64,000 nt of DNA from Buxus sempervirens. Lineage: Eukaryota; Streptophyta; Magnoliopsida; Buxales; Buxaceae. The position numbers and the translations under genes are program-made. Location of the stretch: the NCBI GenBank assembly GCA_947561395.2, contig OX387190.1, positions 19,400,858-19,464,857 on the forward strand, read 5' to 3'. This document shows positions 10,584 through 22,491 of this stretch, one piece after another (position 1 is the first letter of the stretch; each line of letters starts with the position of its first letter). Under the pieces are notes generated by a model that saw only the letters and a list, made by a program, of their open reading frames with translations, had not been told where the DNA came from and did not search any database.

Positions 10584-12936
10584 ACCCCACTCAATGTCAA
10601 TTTCTCCCCCTCCGTGCCTGCAAACCAAAGGAGGACTTTTACTAAGGAAGAGAGGGAGGCCTGGTTAGCAGCAAGAAGGAGGAAAGCTTTCACGCCTCTT
10701 CCAGTATCTCTTTCCCAATTGTTGCCAACCCTGCTGAAAGGGGAATATGTGACCTTGAAGGAGCCTAGCCCGAATGGCACAAAGGGGAAGAATTTCGATC
10801 CAGCGGTCACTTGTGACTTCCACATGGGTGCACCAGGGCACTATACAGATGCTTACTGGGTTCTGAAACACGCGGTCCAAGATTTGTTGGATCAGAAGGC
10901 CTTGGTTTTTAACACTGCTGCACCCGCCATGTCGGGAAATGATATCGGGCAAAATCCTCTGCCTTACCATAATGGGGCAGGCCCGTCCAATTCCATCACT
11001 GCCATATCTGCCAGGAGAAGGGCCTTTGACCCATCTCAACTTATAGCACCCGTGGGGACCTCAGTCAAGGTCCATTTTTTCCAAGAGAAAGAAGAAGAGG
11101 AGGTCAATGTAGTCTCCCAGAAAAATGATCATGCTGCTGAGGACATTAGCTCCTCTCTGAATCGGGTCTCTTCTCTTATGGCCCAAATAAACATTGCAAG
11201 GCCTTCCTTAGTCTTCAATTGCAGTCCACCCACCTGCTCTCCAGCCAAGCCACCAAAGGCTCCATTGGTCATCAACCTTGACCCCACCACTACATCCATC
11301 ACCTCTTCAGTTCCATCAGCCACATCTGGGTCCAAACTCCAACCCATAGTTGTAAACATTCCTGCTTCCTACAATGTCCCTAGACCAGCCCATACATCCT
11401 AGTCCAAACTCCAGCAGTTGGTGGTCAATGTCCCTAAACTGGCCTATTCTAAGGTAGCTGTACCATGGAATTACAGCGACGGCTACGATTCCGATGGTCA
11501 AGAACCAGAACCAGGAGGAGGTGAACCTTGTGACGAGGTCGAGAAAATGTGTGGAAGGAGTAGAGAAAGAAAAAGAGACAGAGGTGGAGAGAGAAAGAAA
11601 AGAAACAGAAGAAAAAAGAAAATTGAAGGGAAAAACAAAAGTGGGAGAAGACACCCCCCAGGGTGCAGAAAATGAGGCATCAGACCTCATAAAAATAATA
11701 AAAAAGAGTGAATTCAATCTTGTTGATCAACTGAACAAAGTCCCGGCCCAAATTTCAACACTGGGTCTTTTGCTGAATTCTGAAAAGCACAGGGACACAT
11801 TGTTAACGGTGCTACAGAGTGCACATGTATCCCAGACTATCGATCCAGATCAACTAGCCAAAATGGTTGGTCAAATCTTGTCACACAAAGTGATAAGTTT
11901 CTCCGAATGTGAGATAAGCCCAGGTGGGTGTTATCATGTTGACCCTTTGCACATCACAGTGCTTTGTAAAGGCAGTATGATCGCACGGGTATTAATTGAC
12001 AACGGGTCGGCGTTAAACACCTGCCCATTAATCACTTTTGTCCAGCTTGGTCTGGATAAGTCAAAGATTAAGCAGAATGGGAGGATAGTGAGGGCTTTTG
12101 ACAGCTCTAAGACACACTCCCTAGGGGAGATTGAACTGCCTGTCACAATTGGACCGAATATTTTCAACATCACATTTGAAGTGATGGATATTCCAGCAGC
12201 CTTCAACCTGCTCCTAGGGAGGCCGTGGATACATTCGGCTAGGGCAATACCATCTACGCTCCACCAAAGGGTGAAATACATAAGAGGGCAAAGGGTGATA
12301 ACAGTCCTAGCTGAGAACTTGGTGCCTCCCATTGTGTCACCTGACGTACCCTTAATAAATGTGGATTTGACTGTCGACAAGATTGAGTTTCACTCATTTC
12401 AGTTTGAGACGGTCAATTTCATACCTGGGGGGTGTGAGAGAAAAGAAAGGAAAGGAACTACTGCTGAGAAAATGGTGAAGAAAGTGATGGAAAAATACCA
12501 CTTTCACCCGGGGAAAGGCCTGGGAATCAATTTGCAGGGGATGGTGGAGCCAATCAGGGCCAAGAAGCTGATTCCCAAAGTAGGGTTGGGATTTAAACCC
12601 AGAGAATGGAGAAGAATGAAGCATGAAGAAGGAGAGAAAAGAAGTAAAGGAAAATTCCCCCACTTAAGGAAAAATTTTCCTAAACCCTCATATATAATCC
12701 AACTATCTCCTCCCATGGATCAGGCCAAGCCTCCATATCGCACTATCAACCCATACCAAAAGCCTTCTGTTCCAACCCTACAACCCTATAACCCATCTCC
12801 TATGCTTGGAACGTTGGGCGGGTCTGGGCCACAGCCCAAGCAGCAGGTGGACTTCTCCGAAGATGTCGGGGCGTTCTTTGCCATGGCTGAAGGCGAAAAG
12901 ACAGAAGCAGATAAGGAGCTACCATTCATTGACTGG
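10584..12936 (+). pseudogene. protease and G-patch region of E1
   Basis: Parts in order are a CHHC zinc-knuckle-like segment (CDFHMGAPGH), a long Pro/Ser-rich linker, a Lys/Glu-rich stretch, and the aspartic protease with VLIDNGSAL at about 11993-12018 and the LLGRPWIH flap-side motif. A G-patch follows (KYHFHPGKGLGINLQG, about 12490-12600). The region stops at the E2 insertion. Compared with the 891-residue open frame of the minus copy it carries a few breaks, so it is a fossil. Confidence 0.88.
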
Positions 12937-13413
12937 TGTAGACACCTGATTTTTGCACCCCCAAAATAAAGAAAAATGAAAAGTAAAACCCTGAGGGGGT
13001 CAAAAAGTTGACCTTCAAAATTCATCTCATTAAAAAGAGCATCTCGACACGGTTCTAACGCAACTGAATTTGCTGGAATCGGAGTCCGATGAGGAAAATA
13101 TAAGCTGGTCAACCCCAATTTAGCTGCCAAACTTGATCCCGATGAAAAGGTGATTCCGAGCCGGTTCTAATGACACTAAGTTTGCTGAAATCGGACACCG
13201 GACAAAGAAGTTATGGACAGTTGAAATTTCAGAAAAGCTGCCCATGCGGCAAAAAGGCAGTAAAAGATGGAACAAACCAATAAAATGAATGTGTTTATTA
13301 ATATTTTAATAAAGGGAATCTCGTTCTACAATAAAATAATCGGAAAAATCGAATGAAATCTTGCAAAAAATCAAATTGGATAAAGTTTTGAAATCCAAAC
13401 ATTTTAAAAACGT

Positions 13414-13599
13414 GCTGGTATTTGAAATACGGGCAGCCTTCTAGAAGAGGACGCGCGTCACTGTACGGCGGGACACGCATCCTGTACGGCTGATTCTGCA
13501 AGATTTGCGAATGTGCGTTTTTAGACCGTATTTGAAGTACGGGCAAGGATGCCCGTATTTAAAGTACGGACAAGGCATACCCGTATTTTAAATACGGGC
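13414..13599 (+). repeat. dyad array in the E2 LTR (21-bp units)
   Basis: Good palindromes of 21 bp start at 13524, 13551 and 13579 (period 27-28 bp), built as CCCGTATTT...AAATACGGG. A partial one lies at 13414. The array ends 16 bp before the TATA box. It occupies the same place as the 39-bp arrays of the E and F families but has a different stem and period. Further CCCGTA/TACGGG pairs are scattered at 14400-14510. Confidence 0.85.
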
Positions 13600-13614
13600 A
13601 CGCCCCTTTTTGCC

Positions 13615-13622
13615 TATAAATA
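13615..13622 (+). promoter_or_regulatory. LTR TATA box (E2)
   Basis: TGCCTATAAATAGAGAGG has the same CCTATAAATA core context as the E-family LTRs, and lies directly downstream of the dyad array. Confidence 0.7.
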
Positions 13623-15250
13623 GAGAGGTTCCCCCCTCATTTGAACAAGAGGAGAACCATAGGCCTCCGCCTCCTCTCTTCCTTGCTGATTACTATGGCC
13701 ACACTCTACCAAATTACCACCACCCCAATACCTAAATCTCCTTTAATACCCAAAATGCCCTTGTATGCCTAAAACTCTTCATTTCTTGCCTCCATGCATG
13801 AACTACCTTCCCCACCTCTTTCCATTTCGTCCTCATAAAATTTGGAGGACGCGGAAGCGCTGCCGAAATCTCTAGAGAGTCACTACATCACCAAATCAAA
13901 GGAGTACTAGTGTGGTAACTTTTATATCAACTTCTTTTTTTCAATATATATGAACCATTTCATTTAAGTTCTCTTTTATTTTTATTACTGTACTACTAAC
14001 TCATTGGCTTCACTGTTTGTTGGAGTATTCCCATGCAAATGAGCATTTTCTTGTGGGATAAGAGGAAGATGGAACCATAAAACTAACATAAAAAAAATAA
14101 TAATAACATGTCTTAGTTAATAGATTGAATTCATAAGTGCCTCTTTAAACCCTCCTATGTAATCCCCTCCCCACTACCAATTCCCTTTCTTTTGCTACAT
14201 TATTGGAAGATGACATGATCCAAAAAATGGGGCTTAGTCCCATTCTCAAGCACCAACAAAAGAGGACTTGAAGATGATGAAGGAGGCAAGTGTGCCATAT
14301 TAGAAGACACCAGAACTACCACCGAAGTTGCTGAAGACCTCAAAGAAGCCACGGAACTAATCCCAAGCAAAATCGGCAGCAAAAGTGCAAAATAAGCTGT
14401 GCCCGTAGACTCAGAGCGGTTTGGGCATGCCCATATTTGCTATACGGGCAAGCCAAACCGGACTTCATTCACGAGCCAGGATAGCCCGTATAACAAACAC
14501 GGGCTGGTGTAAATGTAATTTAAAAAACCTAATTTTTTGGCCCGGTTGGACTTGATCCAGCCTGAACTGGCTTGAACCGATCTTTTATACACTTTGGGCT
14601 ATTTTTAGCCCATTTGAGGACTTTGGGACTAGATAGGCCCAACAATACAACCCTGGGCCCACTTGTGGGGCCCACTTTTGACCGGCCCAAACCGGGCCCA
14701 TTTTCAATGAACGGGCTCAAGGCCACTTGACTCTGGCTAATGGGCCAAATCCAAGCCCATTAAGCCCAAATAAAAATGTAAATAAATAAAGCTTAATAAA
14801 TAACCAAAACGGGTTACCCAATAACCCTACTGGGCCCAAGGCCCAACCATGGCAGCCCACAGGTCTTCCAACGGGATCCGGGTCCGACCCACTTCATCTA
14901 AATAAATAAGAAAGATAAAATCAAAATAAAAGGAACCCACACCTTCAGAGGACCCCGCCAGACCTAATAAGGCAGCATGTTGGTCTAGGAAGGGTGAGAT
15001 TGACTCAAAAACCAAGGAGACCCGAGGGACCCGTCAAACCGACGGGGCGGGCCGGGGTGTCTTAGGGCTTCCCCGGACGTAACTGAGGACTTAGCTAGAT
15101 CTCTAATAAGCCGTAGACCAGACTTAGACCCGGTTAGGGCTAAACCATGTCTGCCTGCACTCTCAGACAGTGGCGACTCCGAATGTCCCGAGGCACGCGC
15201 GAAAAGTGCGCCCGATGTGCGATCTAGGCCAGGTTTAGGTACGCACAGCT

Positions 15251-15269
15251 TAGCGACTCCGCTGGGGAC
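15251..15269 (+). promoter_or_regulatory. primer-binding site, tRNA-Arg type (E2)
   Basis: TAGCGACTCCGCTGGGGAC lies three bases after the LTR end. It is one base from the expected TGGCGACTCCGCTGGGGAC, the complement of a tRNA-Arg 3' end. Confidence 0.75.
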
Positions 15270-16558
15270 CCCTCGACCCAACTGGACCCTGGTTAACAAA
15301 TGAGTCAACTAGGTGGATATAGGCTTACTTAGGAAGTACTTTTTGTCCAACCTTAGTGAAGTACTGAACACTTGCAATTGCATAATATGGGGGTCCTGAC
15401 AAACGGACGCGATAATTGCCTAAGGTAAGCCGGAGTTTTGAGTGGGATCCCTGAGTCCTCTCAACTTACATGGGGATCCTCCCATATATTGCATTGCCAG
15501 TTGTTCTATACTTTACTATAAATATGGCATTAAGGAACCCTCTGTTGGCCCTTATCCGAGAATTACCCGAACAGACACAGCACTTGACCCCACTGTACAT
15601 ACAAGCACTTCACTACACCGTGAATGAATTTAACTGCGTGGGGTGACATGCACGAGGGAGTCTGCATGAATGATCCGAACTAAATGATGTCTGCATATGC
15701 TCTTCTTTACCAAGACCTAGATCTCTCTAGCAGCCACCCTTCTTTAATCGAGAAACTTACTTTTGGGATGGTATTAGCCCTACGCTCCCGTGGCTTGCCG
15801 GGGAAAGCAGGGTAAACCCATCTCCCCATGTTTCTAGACTCTTTAAGCGCCATTGGTTTCTTACCATGGTACGCAAGGGGTCTAGTACTTGGCTTAGACC
15901 CTTGAAGGCAGGTGCCTTGGGCTGGGTATCCTTCCCCACCTATTACTTCTGATAAACCCTGATGTGAGCATGAACAGGAATGAACAAATATGAGTCAAAT
16001 CAATCTGGGGCATTAACCCCCGCTGTTGTTTGTCTTAACCCTAATTTAAGGAAATTAACCTGATTTAATCCGTGCGTCCAAGTCGGCCTTGGTTCAGATG
16101 AAAGCCGGCTAGATCAGATAGAAATGGGTCAGAACAAGGGGCAGAAAAACCCTAGAGATAGGATTTCAGCCCACCTGTTGAGTAATGAATTTGTACCCTC
16201 CTTTTGGGTTCTCAACAACCCTAAAGGTGATTCTCTTTGCAGATTTATTTTTTGTAAATTTCGCCCTCGATGGCAAGTTGTAAATATTGTTTTTAGTCCG
16301 ACATTAGGGGCAGATGAAAAGAGCAGATGAAAGATCAGATGAAAGAACAAATGAAAGAAAAGACCGGCTAAGACCTGAATGTGCATTTAAAGGACATAAC
16401 CCTTAAAATCACATAACTTGAGTGCTTAATTCTCATGATTGCATAAATTGCTTAGGCATTGATTTAATTTTTGCATATCCTATTGCATGCCTTAGACTAA
16501 TTTAGAGTTTTTGGTGGAAAACCCTAAATTGACTTGGAATTTATATCGGATAGTCGGC
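15270..16558 (+). other. E2 leader, homologous to the F leader
   Basis: This non-coding stretch shares ordered landmarks with 29015-30150 of family F: a GATAATYGCCTAAGG segment (about 15409), GTGGGGTGACAYGCACGAGGG (about 15637), TCTAGCAGCC (about 15726), GGGATGGTATTAGC (about 15764) and CTCCCGTGGCTTGCC (about 15785). E2 and F are therefore related elements whose early leaders are conserved although their later leaders are unrelated repeats. Confidence 0.7.
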
Positions 16559-17992
16559 ATGGCATCTTCATCCTCGACTGAGAGAGTTCGCTTCCCCAGG
16601 ATAGAGAAGTGTGCCTTTGATACCCCTTGGATCCGTTCTTGGACAAGGCAATTGCAAGGAAATGAGCAAATTAAATGGGAACGGGATTACCACATGGTAC
16701 AAACTCTGTCCCTGTTAAATGTGCCCATTAATTGGGACATGATTCAAGTAGCCTTGCCTTTTTGGGATCCCCAGCTTTCCTTCTTCATATTTGGGACTAA
16801 TGAGTTGACTCCTACAGTTGAGGAATTTGAACTATTCCTCCGGTTCCGTGACCATGGAGAACCAGACAGGCCAAACCTCAAAGATAGCTACAAGAATGAA
16901 GCTTGTACTTTCTTTGGCCTACCCAGAGGAGAATTCCAAACTTTAGGAGGTGACCAAGCATTCACGCGGGTCTCTAAAACCTTCCTCGCTGAAAAGATAA
17001 GGGACAAAAAGTAGGAAAGACCCCGTGTTTGGTGGGACACCTTCACCCTCGTGGTTCTGTCACAGGTCTTCTTTCCTACTGGAGGAGACACCATTAATTT
17101 GGCCCTCATGGAAATTATAGACCAACTCCAAGTGAAATTCCGAATTGCGCCGCTGATTCTTGCTCAGCTATACCATGCCTTGACCATGACCAAGAATGGA
17201 ACTAGGAGGTTTCAGGGATGCGCTCCTCTCCTACACATTTGGCTTCAAGATCACCTGATGGTTGCTGAACCTGTCAGCCCACATTATGGGTACGTCCATG
17301 ACAATGTCACCTTGATGGCCCGAAGAGAGATTAGACCAGACTTACCATCCAGAGAGGACTGGTTTGACCACTTTCTCCAACTAAGGGGAAAAATTGATAT
17401 AAGATGGGGAGGCACATTTGACCAAGCATATACCCCTGTCATAGCTTTCAGGAAAAGACATTGCCTAGCCTTGATAGGCTTAACTCATGCCATGCCATAC
17501 TATCCGATTCGAATTCTGAGACAGTTTGGGAAGTCTCAAGGAATACCGATCAAGGATGAGGCGGAAGGATTAACTGGCCCACTTACATGGGAATTGAAGA
17601 AAAAATTGGTGAAGGAATGGCAACACGTGCACATACTCCAAGAGGACATTTTCACTGCATCCGACGTTCGTGATTACAAACAATGGATTGCTCGAGAAAC
17701 TGGCCTTGACAGCCCACGTCTTCTCCATATCGTCACCTCTGACGATATCCCAGTTCTGCCCCCTGACACATACAGGGATAGGGTGGCTAAATTGCGGGAA
17801 TCTCATTCTCGGATCCACCGTGCATACGTGGATTCCGAGCATAAAAACAAACAGGCCAATGAGGCCCTTCAGCAGCAACTTGACACCATGCGCAGACGCG
17901 CAAAAGAGGACCGACGTCTGTGGAATAAACTTCTGCGTGCCTTGAGAAGGCGAGACGTGTCCTCTCGTTATGATAATGACCAACCTAGCTAG
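16559..17992 (+). pseudogene. Ogre-type ORF1, plant-mobile-domain-like (DUF7745-like), in E2
   Basis: The likely start is MASSSSTERVRFPRIEKC at 16559. The product resembles the plant mobile domain / aminotransferase-like group often annotated in plant genomes. Visible landmarks are FWDPQLSFFIFGTNELTPTVEEFELFL, FFPTGGDTINLALMEIID, the LIGLTHAMPYYPIRILRQF block, and a basic, coiled-coil-like C terminus (QANEALQQQLDTMRRRAKEDRR). It is homologous to the antisense protein at 51690-52574 (compare LAGLKHAMLYLPLRVLRQF). The role in the element is unknown. The gene carries about one break. A host-gene origin is possible, but its position between the primer site and gag shows that it travels with the element. 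Confidence 0.75.
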
Positions 17993-18158
17993 ACTCTGGG
18001 TTTGTTGTTTTTGTTAACTTGATCATGTAAATGCTTGTTCTAAATTTTGGCATTGTACTTCTCTTTTCATGAATTGTTAGATTTTGTGAAGTCAATTAAG
18101 ACATCCTTGAATTCCCTTTCAAGCTATCTGGCTCTAAGCTATCAACGCCCAAACTTTC

Positions 18159-18636
18159 GGGCAATCTGAATAAAGAACTCCCAAATTTTTTAAATCTGTT
18201 CTGAATAAAGAACACCCAATCATCAATTTCAATTTTAAGTCTTTAAATTCATGGGTTCTGAATAAAGAACACCTAATCATCAACTCATGGGTTCTGAATA
18301 AAGAACACCCAATCATCAACTCATGGGTTCTGAATAAAGAACACCCAATCTTCAGAAATTATCAATTTCAATCTTTAAGGGTTCGAAATAAAGAACACCC
18401 AATTCAAAATCATCAGGCGATCTAAGTAAAGAACTCGCCAAATTGTTTAAATCTTTAAATTAAAAGGGTTCTTGCAACCAACTCAAAAATTTTCAGGCAA
18501 TCTGAATAAAGAACTTGCCAAAAGAATCTTTAAACCCAGGGGTTCTGAATAAAGAACACCCCATCAATTCTCAAACTTTCAGATTTCAAGTTTAAGTCTT
18601 AAAACCCCAGGGTTCTGATTAAAGAACACCCAATCC
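18159..18636 (+). repeat. array of about ten mini-hairpins with an AATAAAG core (E2 leader)
   Basis: About ten short palindromes share an inner TCTGAATAAAGAA, while their outer stems differ and stay paired: GGGTT...ACACCC (most), GGCGA...TCGCC (near 18416), GGCAA...TTGCC (near 18496) and GGGGT...ACCCC (near 18539). Part of the array has a 36-bp period (18245-18350). Confidence 0.85.
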
Positions 18637-18685
18637 CTTGAGCTTAGATCACACCCGTCTGATTTAAAAGATCATGCGGTCAGCC

Positions 18686-19115
18686 TATGGGGCACTGATG
18701 CCACTGGTGTTTAAACCAGAAAATTGGCAGAGGATCGTCCTGGCATAGCATACCCCGTTGAGAAGCGCCAAAGTCAAAGGGAAATAAGCCAACGACTAGC
18801 AAAGGTACGCTCGGGTATCCCTAGCCAAACTCTTGGGGCACTGATGCCACTGGTGTTTATACCAGAAATTTGGCAGATGATCGTCCTGGCATAGCATACT
18901 CCGTTGTGTGGCACCAAAAGTCAAGCAACTAAGCTAACGACTAAGGTACGCTCGGGTATCCCTAGCCGAACTCTTGGGGCGCTGAAGCCACTGGCAATTA
19001 AGTCAGAAAATTGGTGGAAGATCGTCCTGGCATAGCCTTCCCCGTTGTGAGGCGTCAAAATCAAAGGCAATTAAGCCAACGACTAGCTAAGACACGCCCA
19101 GGAACTACTAGCCGA
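18686..19115 (+). repeat. three-copy tandem repeat of about 145 bp (E2 leader)
   Basis: Units start near 18689, 18835 and 18976 with GGGGCACTGATGCCACTGG. Each goes on through ATCGTCCTGGCATAGC, CCAACGACTAGC and GGTATCCCTAGCC. A short fourth remnant runs to about 19190. No coding potential is evident. Confidence 0.88.
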
Positions 19116-19239
19116 AGTTAGGTGCTAAAACCATCAGGGATTAATCTGAAAATTGGTTAAGGTACACCTGGATGTTGCTGTTTAGCTCATCCCCTACATA
19201 GTCCAACCTCGTGATACTGAGCTCAAACCAACCTAAAAT

Positions 19240-19545
19240 AGGGTTCCCTTTCCCGGCCGTTTGGCTAAAACAGATCAGTTTAAACCGGGTTCTCTCCCCC
19301 AACCATTTGGTTAAAACAGATCAATTTAGGGTTCCCTTTCCCGGCCGTTTGGCTAAAACAGACCAGTTTAAACCGGGTTCTCTCCCCCAACCATTTGGTT
19401 AAAACAGATCAATTTAGGGTTCCCTCTCCCAACCATTTGGCTAAAACAGACCAGTCTAAATCGGGTTCTCTTCCCCAACCGTTTGGTTAAAACAGACCAG
19501 TCTAATTTGGGTTCTCTCTCCCAGCCATTCGGCTAAAATAGATCC
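19240..19545 (+). repeat. tandem repeat of about 44-bp units with hairpin cores (E2 leader)
   Basis: Seven to eight units alternate between GGGTTCCCTTTCCCGGCC and GGGTTCTCTCCCCCAACC types, each ending TAAAACAGAYCAR. Inner stems change in pairs: AACC(ATTT)GGTT, AGCC(ATTC)GGCT, GCC(GTTT)GGC. Confidence 0.85.
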
Positions 19546-19659
19546 AGCTTAAGAATCCTTATCATTCTCAAAATAATTCAAATAAATTAATCCTTGATCC
19601 TTCTTTGCAGTTAGAATACATCAATAATCATGCCTTATGTCTTCATTATAAGTTGCACT

Positions 19660-19845
19660 GATATCCGTTGGTTGCCCTTCCCAGGTACCAAAATTGCTTC
19701 TCGAAGCCCTTACCTGTTGAGATCTAGGAAAAGACTTGAGATGGAGCAGATTGATATCCGCTGGTTGCCCTTCCCAGGTACCAAAATTGCTTCTCGAAGC
19801 CCTTACCTGTTGAGATCTAGGAAAAGACTTGAGATGGAGCAGCCC
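19660..19845 (+). repeat. 93-bp tandem duplication at the E2 gag entry
   Basis: 19660-19752 and 19753-19845 are nearly identical. Each holds TTGCCCTTCCCAG|GTACC, the candidate 3' splice site that precedes gag in all the Tat families here, and the frame GTKIASRSPYLLRSRKR. The duplication therefore doubles the acceptor. Confidence 0.9.
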
Positions 19846-21192
19846 ATAGAACAGCCCTCTTCAGGACAAGATCAGGCAGAAACAAGCCAGAATCAGACAG
19901 TAGTAGACCTGCAATAGAGGATTGACAGCATGGGAACCATAATACAGGAGTTAATGGCAGAAATAAGGGAATTAAGGATGCCTCCTCCCATTGCTCAACA
20001 GCAGCCAATTCAGACAGAAGTTCCACCACCATACCCTGTGTACCCAGCTCCGTTGGTACCACCTCCACCTCCGCAAGCTGTGCCTCTCCCACAAACTATT
20101 GCACCTGCCCAACTGGGGCAAGAAGAGGAAGATTGGTACAGAACACAGCAGGCCCAATTTGATGAAAAGATGGCAGCCACTAAGGCAGAGGTAGAAGCTT
20201 TGCGCGAAGAACTGAAAAGCCTGCAACCCAGTGCAGTCCCTATAGAAGCTACCTTAGACAACCTCTGTTTCTTTTCCGATGTTCAACTTCCACCAAAATT
20301 CAAGTGTCCTGACTTGCATCAATTTGATGGCACCGGGTGCCCGTTAAATCATCTAAGGTCATACTCTGGAGATATGTGTCAATATGCCAAAGATGAAAAA
20401 ATTATGATACAGTTCTTTCAGAGGTCGCTGACAGGAGCAGCATACAAATGGTTTTTGAGTTTGGATAAAACTAAGATCAAGAGTTGAAATGATTTAGCTA
20501 CCAAGTTCATCCAGCAATACCGGTTGAACAGTCAGATAGTTCAGACCAGGGCAGAATTACAGAGGCTCTCCAAGAAGAATCAAGAGTCAGTACAAGAATA
20601 TGCCAAAAGATGGAAAGAATTGGCGATCCTAGTCCAACCCCCACTACTTGAACAGGAGATGACCTCCTTGTTCATCGCATCAATTGGACAGCCATTCTTT
20701 TCCCTGCTACTGGGGCAAAGTACTTCTAACTTCAATGATTTGATTCTAATGGCAGACAGAATTGAAGATGCAGTCAGAGCTAACAAAATAGATGGAAGTG
20801 GCCATGGTCCGATGCAGAGGAGGCCTGCAACTTGACAGACTGGCAGAAATCAAGGGCAAGAGCCTAGGAGACAGGAAACCCAGGCAATCAACTATGTACA
20901 ACCAACACAGCCCTATCACATTGCCCAGAGGAATGGAAGTCAGGGCAGCCTATGAGAAGGACCAGAGAAGAGGCAGAGGCAAGAATGAAGAGGGTTTTTA
21001 CCCCACTACCTTATGCTCCCGCAGAACTGTTGGCTACGCTGCTGAAGAAGGGGTACCTTCAAATCAAGCCTCCCAACCCCAGAATGATCAACTCCCGAAA
21101 TTATAATGCAGCAGAGAGATGCGAGTATCATTCTGGAGCTCCCGGGCATTCAACAAATCGATGCTGGGACTTGAGGCATGACATACAGGATC
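19830..21192 (+). pseudogene. gag of E2
   Basis: A Pro/Gln-rich N-terminal part (TEVPPPYPVYPAPLVPPPPP) and a short coiled coil precede the Retrotrans_gag domain: LPPKFKCPDLHQFDGTGCP, IMIQFFQRSLTGAAYKWF and IGQPFFSLLLGQ. A zinc-knuckle-like CEYHSGAPGHSTNRC lies near the end. It is clearly related to the F gag at 32671-34248 and more distantly to the E gag. It is broken several times and interrupted by the copia element at 21193. Confidence 0.85.
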
Positions 21193-22491
21193 TGTGAAAG
21201 AGTAGGAGACTACTCTACAGGTCCTCGATCTACAACAATTTTGATCTTAACAATACGGAAACATACACACAGTATTTATACGAGGAAACCTGAATCCAGA
21301 TCCTGGAAAAACCTCGAGTCTATATGAGGCGACTAACCCTTAGAATCTCCACTATTAAATGAAAAGCAATTACAAAGGAAAAAAACACTTAACCTTTACA
21401 ATTGAAATCACTCAACAACAATCCACAGCTCGAATCCACGAACTGTAACACAACTTGAATCCACAAGCTGCAATTCACAATCAATCCAGATCGTAACAAT
21501 CACCTCAGAGCCCACTGAGATGATCCAATGCAATAGGAATCCACCTATGCATCCATCAAGCTCGAATCCACGAATTGTAACACAACTTGAATCCGCAAGC
21601 TGCAATTCACGATCAATCCAGATCGTAACAATCACCTCAGAGCCCACTGAGATGATCCAATGCAATAGGAATCCACCTATGCATCCATCAAGCTCGATCA
21701 CCAATCCAGGAGATCATACGATCATGTGAAGTTCCGAAATGAAGAAGAATCCTCAAACTTCAATTCCAGGAGATCTCTCTCAGATCTCCCCCTCACTCGA
21801 TCACCGACTCTCTAAAGATGAATTGATTGAATCTCGAACACCTCAAGATCCAAATCAAATTGATCAAAAGAAAAAGTCCTTTCTAAAAAATACAGCTCGT
21901 TTATTTAAAGAAGAAAAACTCAGATCGCATCGAACGCTGGTGGCGTCGCCTTGTGATCGGGGTAAACGGCTGGAAGCAAACTCAAGTCCCACTCAAATCC
22001 AAATTGACCCAGTTAAGGGCGCGCTGCCAGTACGCTGCTAGCAGGAGGGAACGCGGCATGTGCACAACTGATTTTTAGATTCTTCAATCTTGCTCTGCGC
22101 TACCAGCGGCGTGTCAGCGTCGTCTTACGACGCAGGTGCGCTTTCTTTACTTTCAAAGCACTGTATGACTCATGCGCTGTCAGCGGCGTATCAGCGTTGC
22201 CTTACGACGCAGGTGCGCGCTCTTTATTTTCAATGCGCTATTTCACTTATGCGCTACCAGCGGAGTGGTAGCGGCGTTGTTCCGCGCAAGTGCCTTTACG
22301 AAATATTCTTTATTTAAAAAACCTTACATTTCCTTGAGCTACCAGCGAAGTGGTAGCTGTGTGGTAGCATCACCTTCCTCTTTACTAAATTCATAGAACT
22401 TTCATTTTGATTCTGCACATCTTGAAGATTATTAGAAGATATAATTTGTCAAACATTTGCCATATAAGGAGTGTGAGTTTTCACACTTACA
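21193..22491 (-). repeat. 3' LTR of the copia element
   Basis: On the minus strand the LTR starts TGTAAGTGTGAAAACTCAC right after the PPT, and ends CTACTCTTTCACA at 21193. It is about 1.3 kb. It contains a 132-bp tandem duplication (21427-21558 and 21559-21690) and a GC-rich patch (22085-22360) with several GCTACCA...TGGTAGC-type palindromes. Confidence 0.8.
21427..21690. repeat. 132-bp tandem duplication in the copia LTR
   Basis: Two near-identical copies begin AGCTCGAATCCACGAA at 21427 and 21559. A few bases of a third start at 21691. Confidence 0.9.

Larger units (their letters stand above)
3667..12936 (+). mobile_element. E1: 5' part of an old Tat-type element, interrupted by E2
   Basis: Parts in order are the LTR (3667-6166), primer site, a 3.2-kb leader with two kinds of tandem repeat, gag, and a protease and G-patch region that stops where the E2 LTR begins at 12937. 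The remaining pol and 3' LTR are not seen and would be expected beyond the nested insertions. It is broken by a few changes and is comparable in decay to E0. Same superfamily as the copies at 40317-64000. Confidence 0.88.
12937..15247 (+). repeat. 5' LTR of E2
   Basis: The LTR starts TGTAGACACCTGATTTTTGC and ends GGTACGCACA, about 2.31 kb, and is followed by a primer-binding site. The first bases resemble those of the E family, but the body differs. The 3' half is GC-rich with many GGGCCC-type runs (14550-14900), and a GGCGACTCC segment at about 15173 precedes the real end. No coding region is evident inside it. Confidence 0.85.
12937..21192 (+). mobile_element. E2: Tat/Ogre-type element with sense ORF1, 5' part
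   Basis: E2 is inserted into E1 at 12937. Parts in order are the 5' LTR (12937-15247), primer site, leader, ORF1 (16559-17992), four blocks of tandem repeats (18159-19845) and gag (about 19830-21192). A copia element interrupts gag at 21193. Neither E2 pol nor its 3' LTR is seen. An extra ORF upstream of gag is the known layout of Ogre elements. It is broken by several changes. Confidence 0.85.

Noticed and set aside
16559-17992. A host plant-mobile-domain gene
   Set aside because: It lies between the primer site and gag of E2, in the place of Ogre ORF1, and a homologue sits in the E elements. It is treated as an element gene.
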